Part shown: positions 14,713 to 21,571 of the stretch, piece after piece
Position numbering within the stretch: the first letter of the stretch is position 1
Layout of the letters: each line of letters begins with the position of its first letter
Assembly (NCBI RefSeq): GCF_003013405.1
Contig: NZ_PXZL01000045.1
Coordinates: 14,202 to 49,410 of the forward strand
DNA length: 35,209 bases
Origin: Brevibacillus formosus
Lineage (GTDB): Bacteria > Bacillota > Bacilli > Brevibacillales > Brevibacillaceae
Reading direction: 5' to 3'
Made by a program: the position numbers and the translations under genes
The notes under the pieces: model-generated
Databases searched by the model: none
What the model was told of the DNA's origin: nothing
What the model saw: only the letters and a program-made list of their open reading frames with translations

Positions 14713-16881
14713 TTATTGGGTATCTTGGGTATCTGCATTTCCTTCTGTTTCCTCTAAAATCTCCTCACCTACATAACCATCGACTGCTTCTCCTGCCGCT
14801 TGCTGTTGAACTTGCCAGAGAGCTGCTACATTTGCCGGCTCCCACCCTACGAGAGAAGTGTGTGGTTGCAGACATTTGTATACCTTGCCTTGATAGCTGA
14901 CCAAATCACCAGCTGCGTAGTTTACATTTGGCGCCCATGCAGGCTTTCCCGGATTTGCAGCATCTGTTACGCCTACGACCTCGATGCTCTTCTGCGAGGA
15001 ATTTCCAGCTGCATCCTTCGCTACCACAGAGAAGGTATATGATGTGTTAGGCGTGAGTCCTGTGACAGTTGCAGTCGTAGTCGTTACATCCATAGCTAAT
15101 GCGGTCCCGTTGTAAACCTCATAATTCGTTACCGCGATATTGTCTGTAGAAGCAGCCCAGCTCAGACTGATACTCGTGCTTGTTTTCCCTGTTATGACTA
15201 GATCGGTGGGTGTGCTTGGAGGTTGATTGTCTGGCTGAATGTTATCCGTTGTAACCGTTACCTCATTGCTTGCTGCTGAGGAATTACCTGCTGCATCTTT
15301 CGCCTTCACAGTGAATTGGTACGTAGTGCCAGCTGTAAGCCCGCTAATTGTCGTATTTGTACCAGTTACCGTTTTCGCAAGCTGAGTACCATTGTATACC
15401 TCATAGCCAGTGACCCCTACATTGTCGGTAGCAGCTCCCCAACTCAGGCTAACACTTGTCGCTGTTTTTGCAGTCGATTGGAGATTAGCTGGTGCTGTCG
15501 GCGGTACGTTGTCGACTGGAGCTGTCCCGCCCAGAAGATCGCCATTCACTTTGTCTAGCAGAACCTTGTTACGGTCTCCGCTAAATTCCCAGAACATTGC
15601 GCCTGCCAATCCTTTGGATGTAATATAAGAAGTTTTGTGCCCGATTGAAGTTACGTCGTCATAGCTAATATATGTTTTCGAAGCCGGGTTGAATAGGTAA
15701 GGCACTTTTACCGCGTCATTCCAGTGGCGTGTGAAGCCATTTTTGTTCACATAATTATTTTGGATATCCGTGAAGTCAAGCATACCAGCTTCCCACGTTC
15801 CTGTTGAAGGCCCTGTGCAATTTTGATATTCCCCATTGTTAGCCGTTCCGCAACCCGACCAGCCCCTTCCGTAAAACGGAAGTCCGAGAACGAGCTTGCT
15901 GGCAGGTACACCGTCACGAAGATGGCCCTCTACAGCTGTTTGGACATTAAAGGTTTGAGCATTAGGCAAACCTGCTGCTCCTGCTGCCGGATCATAGGCC
16001 AACGGCGCGTTATGTCCAGTCTGCTTTTGGAAGGCTCCATAGAAGTCGTAGGTCATAATATTGATCCAATCCACAACCCGGGCAATATTTCCAAGCTCTG
16101 TATTTGCAGCATAGGTTGGGCTGGCACCAGAAGCAATCGTCAAATAGTACTGTTTGCCATCCGTTACCTCAGCTGCATCGAGCTTATCTCTGACAGCCTG
16201 TAGCAACAACGTATAATTTTGCTTATCTTCTGGACGTTTGCTGTTTCCAGACAAGCCTCCTTCAACTGGGTACTCCCAATCGAGATCGACCCCATCCATC
16301 TGATATTTCCGGATAAAATCTACCGAGGACTGTGCAAATACTTCCCGTGCAGCCGGATCTGCCGCTACATCAGAGAAGCGATTGGACCACGTCCAGCCCC
16401 CGATCGAAATTAATGTCTTTAATTGAGGGTTTTTTTGCTTTAATTTTGCCAATTGATTCAGATTTCCACGAATCGGCTGATCCCACGTATCTCCCGGAAA
16501 GGATTTTTGCGCATCAATCCATGGATCTCCGAGGACAACCGTACCATTCGGAGCATTAATATTGCCTACTTCATCCTGGCAAGCCCAAGTCTGTGGATTG
16601 GGCCCCGTTGGATCTGGGTTGCCGTGTCTGCCATTCCAGCAAATATCCGCAAATGCGTAGTTAATATGCGTTACTTTATTGGGATCGATATCCGTTACAT
16701 TGTAGTTTCGTCCATAAGCTCCCCACGAGGGATAGTAGCCAATAATTTTGTAATTGGATACCGCTGTCGCCTCCGCTTGATTTTCCTCTGCTTGCGCCGC
16801 CTGTGCTGCCATAGGCAATACGGAGGTGACAAGCAGGGCCCCTACCATTAGCACATTCCTAACACATTTCTTGAATTTCAT
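14713..16881 (-). CDS. Secreted GH18 chitinase with two FnIII domains and a chitin-binding module
   Basis: The protein is 722 aa from the ATG at 16881, which has GAGAGGG 6 bases upstream; an ATG seven codons earlier is less well placed. It has a Sec signal peptide ending near AAQA, a GH18 barrel to about residue 450 with the catalytic DGVDLDWE motif (acid Glu near residue 203) and the SIGGW strand. Two tandem FnIII domains of about 86 aa follow (encoded around 15504-15247 and 15222-14965), then a CBM5/12-type module (PAWAPNVNYAAGDLVSYQGK...). It hydrolyses chitin outside the cell, for nutrition or attack on fungi. The protein does not stop after the CBM but adds an unusual acidic tail of about 30 residues rich in Glu, Asp and Gly. 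Probably monocistronic. Confidence 0.95.
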   Translation of the reverse strand: MKFKKCVRNVLMVGALLVTSVLPMAAQAAQAEENQAEATAVSNYKIIGYYPSWGAYGRNYNVTDIDPNKVTHINYAFADICWNGRHGNPDPTGPNPQTWACQDEVGNINAPNGTVVLGDPWIDAQKSFPGDTWDQPIRGNLNQLAKLKQKNPQLKTLISIGGWTWSNRFSDVAADPAAREVFAQSSVDFIRKYQMDGVDLDWEYPVEGGLSGNSKRPEDKQNYTLLLQAVRDKLDAAEVTDGKQYYLTIASGASPTYAANTELGNIARVVDWINIMTYDFYGAFQKQTGHNAPLAYDPAAGAAGLPNAQTFNVQTAVEGHLRDGVPASKLVLGLPFYGRGWSGCGTANNGEYQNCTGPSTGTWEAGMLDFTDIQNNYVNKNGFTRHWNDAVKVPYLFNPASKTYISYDDVTSIGHKTSYITSKGLAGAMFWEFSGDRNKVLLDKVNGDLLGGTAPVDNVPPTAPANLQSTAKTATSVSLSWGAATDNVGVTGYEVYNGTQLAKTVTGTNTTISGLTAGTTYQFTVKAKDAAGNSSAASNEVTVTTDNIQPDNQPPSTPTDLVITGKTSTSISLSWAASTDNIAVTNYEVYNGTALAMDVTTTTATVTGLTPNTSYTFSVVAKDAAGNSSQKSIEVVGVTDAANPGKPAWAPNVNYAAGDLVSYQGKVYKCLQPHTSLVGWEPANVAALWQVQQQAAGEAVDGYVGEEILEETEGNADTQDTQ

Positions 16882-16991
16882 AGTATCCCTCTCGATCTTC
16901 ATGGATTTTGTTACAAATCCATCTTATTGCGACTTAAATCACAATATGCTAATGCGCTTACATAAATGGTAATAAAAGGGTAATTCGGTGC

Positions 16992-17090
16992 AAATGAACA
17001 TATAAAAACCCTTTCTTCCGACCAAGGGAGAAAAGGGAGGCTGAGTCGACTGGGTTCAAATCTCTCGTTCAGCAAGTCGAACGAGAGATT
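16992..17090 (-). repeat. gerE-derived remnant 1 (terminator plus last codons), remade into a perfect hairpin
   Basis: The segment matches the gerE terminator and final ~30 bases at 22555-22650 and again at 20541-20635: same CCGACCAAGGG loop, AAAAGGGAGGCTG and GGGTTCAAATCTCT. The terminator stem survives in altered but still paired form (CCCTTT / AAAGGG with T5 on the minus strand). The gerE 3' end has become an exact inverted repeat, AATCTCTCGTTC / GAACGAGAGATT (17059-17070 with 17079-17090). The rest of the 452-bp interval between the chitinase start and the M23 gene (16882-17333) shows no gene. Confidence 0.8.
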
Positions 17091-17333
17091 ATGTTCCCTT
17101 TCATTGCTTTTCTGTACTCCTGAAATATTTTGCTTGAAAGATCATTTTAGCGTTGAAAAGATGATATTCTAAAAGGCAATGCGATTGTTGAACGAATTGA
17201 GAAAATAATAAATCGCTCCCGTGATTTAGATGTATCAATCTGCTATTTTAGTAAAAAGTCCCTTTAACAGTTACATTTTCCCATGAATCCTCGTATTTCA
17301 TAATGAAACCAATTTTATGAAGTAGGAGGAAAT

Positions 17334-17855
17334 ATGAAAATCAAAACTATTGCTATTTTGAGTCTATTAACTTTAGCAGTTACTTTAACACCAACAGCTT
17401 TCGCGGCGGAGGCAAGTAATTCGAGTCAGCCTAGTAACATGATCGAAACACGCTTTTCGTTAGAAGCCCCGATTCATGATACCTATGTCATTTCTTCTGA
17501 TTTCGGCTTGCAAATTAATCCCGAAACCAAGGAATCAAAAGGCCATAACGGATTGGACTATGCAACCGCTAAAGGTACAGCTATCTTTGCAGCAAGTGAT
17601 GGTATCGTTCTTTTCGCTGATAGCAATCAAGGCTATGGAGAAACGATAATAATCAAGCACAATTCCGAATTCAGTACTCTCTATGGTCACATTCTCCCTG
17701 GTTCATTTCTTGTGAAGCCCGGAGATACCGTAAAGAAAGGTCAAAAAATAGCAGAAGTAGGCTCGTCTGAAACAGGAGATATGTTGCATTTTTCTGTTAT
17801 CAAACAAGGAACTCTAGTAGATCCTACCGATTATTTACCACAAAGTACCCGATAA
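17334..17855 (+). CDS. Secreted M23-type (LytM/lysostaphin-fold) protein with an altered active site
   Basis: The 173-aa protein has a Sec signal peptide (MKIKTIAILS to about TAFA at residue 24) and a single M23 domain. Zinc ligands H71 and D75 are present in GHNGLDY, the catalytic His in LYGHI (H119), and the third zinc ligand H152 in LHFSV. The family HxH motif, however, reads M150-L-H152, so the first His, needed for catalysis, is replaced by Met. Family enzymes cut peptide crosslinks in peptidoglycan; this one may be weakly active or a binding or regulatory protein. AGGAGG precedes the ATG, and a terminator follows directly, so it is monocistronic. Confidence 0.88.
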   Translation: MKIKTIAILSLLTLAVTLTPTAFAAEASNSSQPSNMIETRFSLEAPIHDTYVISSDFGLQINPETKESKGHNGLDYATAKGTAIFAASDGIVLFADSNQGYGETIIIKHNSEFSTLYGHILPGSFLVKPGDTVKKGQKIAEVGSSETGDMLHFSVIKQGTLVDPTDYLPQSTR

Positions 17856-17861
17856 TGATTT

Positions 17862-17893
17862 AAGCCACCTACCGCAAGGGTTGGTGGCTTTTT
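17862..17893 (+). terminator. Terminator of the M23 gene
   Basis: AAGCCACC (17862-17869) pairs with GGTGGCTT (17883-17890), followed by a T run to 17893, seven bases after the stop. Confidence 0.9.
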
Positions 17894-17970
17894 CAAATTG
17901 GTTGTGACCAGCATTCCTCCAAGCTGAATATCCAGTATAATTATCCATATATAGGAGGTATTTTACATTA

Positions 17971-18141
17971 TTGCTAATATTTAAAGTTTTCTTAGCGTTG
18001 CTCCTTTTCTTGTGGGTCGGTGCGGAATTTGTCTTTTCTCCAAGTCCTAAAAAGGTTAGAGCAAGAATATTGTTTTTCATCGCATTCGTCGTAATCAGCG
18101 GAGCAATTTACTGGATAGGGTATTGGTTATTACATCATTGA
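17971..18141 (+). CDS. 56-aa two-helix membrane protein (TTG start)
   Basis: The frame starts at TTG 12 bases after AGGAGG and encodes a hydrophobic N-terminal helix (LLIFKVFLALLLFLWVGAEF), a short basic turn with SPSPKKVRAR, and a second helix ending IYWIGYWLLHH. The positive-inside rule puts the KKVRAR loop in the cytoplasm and both ends outside. No ATG is available in frame, and the spacing is a little long, so the start is the weak point; the two clean membrane helices separated by a basic loop make non-coding chance unlikely. Function unknown; small membrane proteins of this kind are often immunity or regulatory partners. Confidence 0.55.
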   Translation: MLIFKVFLALLLFLWVGAEFVFSPSPKKVRARILFFIAFVVISGAIYWIGYWLLHH

Positions 18142-18280
18142 GGTAGTCCCCTCCCTTTTAACAAAACGTGTGCAAAGTTCTCATAGGCAAGAATTCTAAT
18201 GGTTGATAGATCAATATTTTACAAAAATTTGAAACTGAGTTACGCTATTATCAGAACTTTCCGGAAAGGAGGTGGTACTT

Positions 18281-18433
18281 ATGAAAAAGCTTTTTCCTTT
18301 TGCCCTAGCAATCGCTATGGTAATATCAGTCTCTACGGCTGCTTTTGCATACAGTGAACCCAATTGCAGTAGCAGTGGCGGCGGATGGGGTGGTGGTGTC
18401 AAAAAACCCCTTCATCAATGTGAACCCAGATAA
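18281..18433 (+). CDS. 50-aa secreted peptide precursor, Gly-rich with two cysteines
   Basis: A near-perfect ribosome site (GGAAAGGAGGTGG) lies before the ATG. The product has a classical Sec signal peptide (MKKLFPFALAIAMVISVS then TAAFA) and a mature part of about 27 residues starting YSEPNC, with SSSGGGWGGG in the middle and a second Cys four residues from the end (QCEPR). The two Cys bracket the glycine-rich stretch and could form one disulfide loop of about 19 residues. A strong terminator follows 8 bp after the stop, so this is a dedicated gene. It could be an antimicrobial or signalling peptide or a spore/cell-surface component; no family is recognised. Confidence 0.75.
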   Translation: MKKLFPFALAIAMVISVSTAAFAYSEPNCSSSGGGWGGGVKKPLHQCEPR

Positions 18434-18440
18434 TTTAGGT

Positions 18441-18462
18441 AAGCCTCCAATTGGGGGCTTTA
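18441..18462 (+). terminator. Terminator of the 50-aa secreted peptide gene
   Basis: AAGCCTCC pairs with GGGGGCTT (one T-G wobble) around an AATT loop, followed by a short T-rich tail. Confidence 0.85.
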
Positions 18463-18503
18463 TTCAATTACCGTTGTGTCAAATTTGGTTGTATTTACAT
18501 TGA

Positions 18504-18722
18504 CCTAAAATTGTTCTTACGATTGGTTCATTTGCATCGGTCCTGTCGTACATCGTTATCTGGATTTTATTTTTTCTGTTGCCCAAACTATTTTGGAATC
18601 CATCGCCTATTATTTTGGCAATCTTTTTGTCCTATTTGATCCCCGCCATCTTAACATACATATACTTCGTTCTTTTGATAACCAAAGGGGTATTGGAAAA
18701 GAATGATCCCGATTTATCATAA
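18504..18722 (+). pseudogene. Remnant of a small two-helix membrane protein without a start codon
   Basis: The frame from 18504 reads PKIVLTIGSFASVLSYIVIW, then a second hydrophobic stretch (IILAIFLSYLIPAILTYIYF) and a charged end VLEKNDPDLS before TAA. That is a plausible membrane protein of about 72 residues, but a TGA directly precedes it, no ATG, GTG or TTG with a ribosome site is in place, and it follows a terminator. It looks like a gene that has lost its 5' end. It abuts the repeat at 18724. Confidence 0.35.
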
Positions 18723-18723
18723 T

Positions 18724-18837
18724 GAGCTTGTGTTCCCATCGATTTAACGGTTCAAGTAATGTGGTGGCCGTAACCGCCAGTCCTCATTACCAAATACTCT
18801 CAACAGCCAAAGAGATGCACGCTTCGTTTGATCCTAT
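18724..18837. repeat. ~110-bp repeat element, copy A
   Basis: This 114-bp segment aligns with 20351-20455 at roughly 85-90 percent identity by eye, including GTGTTCCCATC, AACGGTTCAAGTAATGTGGT, GCCGTAACCGCCAG and CTCATTACCAAATAC; copy A has about 9 extra bases near its right end. A hairpin is shared (GTAATG.GG.TGGC ... with GCCA.CC.CATTAC partners, around 18756-18790). Its right end is fused directly to a gerE fragment. Confidence 0.8.
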
Positions 18838-18930
18838 GTGATTACGCACAGTCTTTTCGCTGATGAAGAGTTGTCCGGCAATCTCTTTGGTTGTCTTATC
18901 TTGGACCAAGAGTTTAAACACTTCTCTTTC
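18838..18930 (-). pseudogene. gerE: gerE-derived remnant 2 (internal part of gerE)
   Basis: About 92 bases differ from the intact gene (22707-22798) at only about two positions. On the minus strand they encode LEREVFKLLVQDKTTKEIAG and continue through QLFISEKTVRNHI, i.e. the first helices and most of the recognition helix of the GerE DNA-binding domain. Both ends are cut: upstream sequence is unrelated (out-of-place MESITFWHM), and downstream it runs into repeat copy A at a GATCCTATGTGATT junction. It lacks the C-terminal dimerisation helix and cannot be functional. Confidence 0.85.
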
Positions 18931-19033
18931 TAAACCTGGTAAGCGGAAGGAACACATGTGCCAAAACGTTATACTCTCCAACTACCTGATATATCTGAGT
19001 TACTCTCGAATCACTTACATTTTTCCATTTCAT
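18914..19033 (-). pseudogene. Truncated small ORF fused to the gerE fragment
   Basis: An ATG at 19033 with AGGAG nine bases upstream opens a 39-codon frame (MKWKNVSDSRVTQIYQVVGE, then YNVLAHVFLPLTRF). It runs out of frame into the gerE remnant and stops at 18914. Directly upstream, 19050-19181 on the same strand is open for 43 codons (WTNLHELKKWGISVIRAQ, then EPRVNAGYLTQEKF) with no start. The two look like the decayed end of an operon truncated by the gerE-fragment junction. No family recognised. Nothing else is seen in 18931-19228. Confidence 0.35.
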
Positions 19034-19228
19034 CAAAATCCACTCCTAATTAATAGAATTTCTCTTGTGTTAAATAGCCTGCATTAACTCTGGGTTCTAA
19101 TTGTTCAGTCTGAGCTCTAATTACTGAAATCCCCCATTTTTTCAACTCATGTAAATTAGTCCAAGCATTATTTCTTTTCCTTCATATGTTGATCCTACGA
19201 AACTTAAATAAGTGTAGAAGGTGAAAAC

Positions 19229-19588
19229 ATGAAAAAGAAAAAAAGATCATCATCCAAGATTGTGAAAAAAAGAGTTGTAAAACGGACAAAAATCATCACC
19301 CTAAGTCGGAAAAATGTACGTATAACAGAGAGTCTCGGAAATGGCTTTTGGCGCCACAGGTTTCAGCCCATCGAAATTAGACCATATTCATATGAATATA
19401 TTAACTTGATACCAGCACCAGAAGGTACTAGGAGGGTTATCAGCGCTGGATGGATCATTGAACAACTTGAACCTGTATATGTGCTTCAAAATTACCCACT
19501 TGGACTAGATAGATGGTTTATGCAGATCTATAACCCCACTGGCGCTTTTAGAAGAGTATTAACTTGGGTAATAACTAAATCGCCTTAA
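19229..19588 (+). CDS. Unknown 119-aa basic protein
   Basis: The protein is not recognised. Its first 25 residues are strongly basic (MKKKKRSSSKIVKKRVVKRT), followed by a compact aromatic-rich domain (GFWRHRFQPIEIRPYSYEYI, GWIIEQLEPVYVL, LDRWFMQIYNP). There is no signal peptide or membrane segment. The basic tail suggests nucleic-acid or anionic-polymer binding, as for some spore-core or coat proteins, but this is inference. GAAGGTG precedes the ATG; a terminator hairpin lies 80 bp downstream. It sits among small orphan genes and gerE debris, with lower GC than the flanking operons. Confidence 0.6.
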   Translation: MKKKKRSSSKIVKKRVVKRTKIITLSRKNVRITESLGNGFWRHRFQPIEIRPYSYEYINLIPAPEGTRRVISAGWIIEQLEPVYVLQNYPLGLDRWFMQIYNPTGAFRRVLTWVITKSP

Positions 19589-19667
19589 AAGGAAATTTGA
19601 TGGACACGCAGATGTTCAATTGCTTCGGTTTCGTCAGAAGTCTCGATATAGCGAGAAAACATTCTCG

Positions 19668-19689
19668 ACTCCTGCCTCCTCGCAGGAGT
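19668..19689 (+). terminator. Terminator-like hairpin after the 119-aa gene
   Basis: ACTCCTGC and GCAGGAGT form a perfect 8-bp stem with a 6-base loop, followed by TAAATCTTTT. A smaller TCTCG/CGAGA hairpin lies just upstream. Otherwise 19589-19875 holds nothing I can name. Confidence 0.6.
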
Positions 19690-19875
19690 TAAATCTTTTC
19701 TCTAATAAAATTATGTAGGCTGCATTCCATCCTCCCCCTCTCACAAGTAATGTTTTGTTTAATCATCCTTTTGTGCATTTTTCTTTCAAAAGAATCATGA
19801 TCGTTTAACAGAGGTATCCTCTATTTTTTACAGAAACCTAAACTATCTGTTAGAGATCTTGGAGGTAACATTACG

Positions 19876-20220
19876 ATGAGAGAAATAACTACTGAAGCAC
19901 TTTTTCATCTCTATCTTGATACCCTTAACAGTTGTGGTTCCTATTTACGCAATGCATCTGATGATGTTGTTGGGTATGAGGTTTTTGAGCAGTTCGACAT
20001 TGGTGTAGTTTCTTTTTTCCATGAAAGCAGCCTACTACGACTATTGAATGCTGGGTTAATCAATACTGAAACGATGCAAAGAAGTTCTGAATTACGACGG
20101 TTGGCTTTGGAATTACAGAAAGAAGATGAATGGAGTTTAAAGGCTTTAAGAACCTCTACAAGATGGACTACATTGTTAGCTCTAGCAGATGAAATTAGAT
20201 CTACGATTAATGCCGAATAA
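19876..20220 (+). CDS. Unknown 114-aa soluble helical protein
   Basis: The protein (MREITTEALFHLYLDTLNSC...) is not recognised. It is predicted mostly alpha-helical, acidic in the middle (NASDDVVGYEVFEQFDIG) and ends with Leu/Arg-rich helices (LRRLALELQKEDEW, TLLALADEIRSTINAE). There is no signal peptide, membrane segment or Cys pair. The size and character resemble small immunity or cytoplasmic partner proteins, but there is no sequence motif to support that. GGAGGT lies nine bases before the ATG. It is monocistronic in an AT-rich stretch. Confidence 0.6.
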   Translation: MREITTEALFHLYLDTLNSCGSYLRNASDDVVGYEVFEQFDIGVVSFFHESSLLRLLNAGLINTETMQRSSELRRLALELQKEDEWSLKALRTSTRWTTLLALADEIRSTINAE

Positions 20221-20350
20221 TATCAAGTAAACCAATCTCATCTTTTTCCTTTCGCGAACAACAATCTATGGCACTTATCACATCGATTGTTTTGTACCCC
20301 TTTCTTGTTCAAAACAAGTTAGGACTAAAAACTAAGAGTTGAACACAATT

Positions 20351-20455
20351 GAGCCTGTGTTCCCATCAATCTAACGGTTCAAGTAATGTGGTAGCCGTAA
20401 CCGCCAGCCCTCATTACCAAATACACTCAACAGCTAACGCTTCGTTCGATCCTAT
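20351..20455. repeat. ~110-bp repeat element, copy B
   Basis: It matches 18724-18837. Differences inside the shared hairpin keep pairing better if read from the minus strand (GCCA to GCTA gives a G-U pair with TGGC), whereas on the plus strand the same change breaks a pair. Copy B is followed after about 90 bp by a gerE-type terminator and gerE remnant 3. The stretch 20221-20350 before it shows no gene. Confidence 0.8.
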
Positions 20456-20547
20456 AACCTTCTACCATCCCCTTCTCTGCTTCTGTCTTTGCCCGAAATC
20501 CCATATTGTTTGATATTTACATCGAGTATTCGGACGAAAATGAACAT

Positions 20548-20586
20548 AAAAAACCCTCCCTTCCGACCAAGGGCAGAAAAGGGAGG
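20548..20586 (-). terminator. gerE-type terminator beside remnant 3
   Basis: CCTCCCTT / AAGGGAGG (20579-20586 with 20555-20562) with a T6 tail on the minus strand. It is nearly identical to the terminator of the intact gerE at 22563-22602. Confidence 0.8.
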
Positions 20587-20601
20587 CTGGGTGGACTGGG
20601 T

Positions 20602-20724
20602 TCAAATCTCTAGTTCACCAATTCGAACGAGTTCGACCACTGCCTGAGATCGACCTTTGACACCTAATTTTTGAATGACATTGCTAATATGATTACGCAC
20701 AGTCTTTTTCCCTATCTCATTCAT
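20602..20724 (-). pseudogene. gerE: gerE-derived remnant 3 (C-terminal half)
   Basis: The minus strand encodes KTVRNHISNVIQKLGVKGRS then QAVVELVRIGELEI in an undisturbed frame to the same TGA as intact gerE, with conservative differences (Met to Ile, Leu to Ile). The homology stops at CAGTCTTTT, after which unrelated sequence supplies a fortuitous ATG giving a 40-residue frame. The first half of the HTH domain is missing. It shares ATTACGCAC with remnant 2 where the intact gene has ATTGCGCAC, suggesting that remnants 2 and 3 descend from one second gerE copy. Confidence 0.85.
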
Positions 20725-20860
20725 AACGCGCGTTGCTCCTTTTCGCAATTGATAGGTTTTTACAATGGTAATCATAGTTATTTTGGTATAGTAAACAGAT
20801 TTTCAATTCAGTAAAATAAGGTCGAAACAACCAATATTTCAAAATAATAGGAGGTTTAAA

Positions 20861-21370
20861 ATGTTTACAAAAAACCCATCATCAACTCTTCGTATGAGCA
20901 AACGTAATTTTCTTTTAGCCGCTGCACTCTCTCTTCCTCTCCTTGCGGGTATTCCAACTGCTAGTTTCGCTCAAGAAGCCACGCCTAAAAAAGAAATTGG
21001 TCAATCTATTACGATCAATGGGTATCAACTGGAAGTTGAGTCAAACAATAAGAGCTCCTCGGCGGACGAATTAAATAGTGGTAGATTAGGTAAATTATCT
21101 ACTAGTGATGTAGTCGATTGGTATAAGTTCACACCAAACTCATCAGGATCGGTAACTGTCGAATTATCTGGCGTTCCAAATAGTATCCCCTATAGAGTTG
21201 CTGTGACTAAGGATCCGAGTCGTAGTGGCTTTTTAGATATCTCATCAACCACTGGCGCAAGTAGAACTGTTACTTTTATTGCTGAGGCTGGGACAACTTA
21301 TTATTTTCATGTAGACTCCTACGATAATTACGATACTTCGGGCAATTACTACCTAATCAAACGATTGTAA
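20861..21370 (+). CDS. Secreted single PPC-domain protein
   Basis: The 169-aa protein has a Sec signal peptide (basic RMSKRNF, hydrophobic core, cleavage after about ASFA at residue 37). The mature part is a single bacterial pre-peptidase C-terminal (PPC) type domain: ESNNKSSSADEL, GRLGKLSTSDVVDWYKF, SGSVTVELSGV, AGTTYYFHVDSYD. These beta-sandwich domains usually hang on the C-terminus of secreted proteases and are removed or bind matrix; here it stands alone without an enzyme. AGGAGG is six bases before the ATG and a strong terminator follows, so it is monocistronic. Role unknown. Confidence 0.82.
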   Translation: MFTKNPSSTLRMSKRNFLLAAALSLPLLAGIPTASFAQEATPKKEIGQSITINGYQLEVESNNKSSSADELNSGRLGKLSTSDVVDWYKFTPNSSGSVTVELSGVPNSIPYRVAVTKDPSRSGFLDISSTTGASRTVTFIAEAGTTYYFHVDSYDNYDTSGNYYLIKRL

Positions 21371-21385
21371 ACAAGCAGTTAGAGA

Positions 21386-21411
21386 AAATCGCCATCACAG
21401 GCGATTTTTTT
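21386..21411 (+). terminator. Terminator of the PPC-domain gene
   Basis: AAATCGCC and GGCGATTT form a perfect 8-bp stem with a 6-base loop and a T7 tail. Confidence 0.95.
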
Positions 21412-21571
21412 CTGTTTGATTAGGAAATCTCCCTTCTATTTTGATTAGTTTGGTGGTCTTCGTGCCCGAAAAAGAAGGGCAAGCATACGATCTGAAGTGA
21501 AACTTTTCCAATCCTCCTTGCGTTAAATAAATGTGCAATCAAAAGTCTATTTTCATAAGGAGACAATCAAC

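Noticed and set aside
16946..16963. cre-like sequence ATGTAAGCG...GCAT upstream of the chitinase gene
   Set aside because: The two halves are 2 bp too far apart for a CcpA cre site, and no promoter could be fixed around it.
18745..18760. CGGTTCAAGT in the ~110-bp repeat resembling a T-loop
   Set aside because: No cloverleaf can be drawn in the element; only the simple hairpin is supported.
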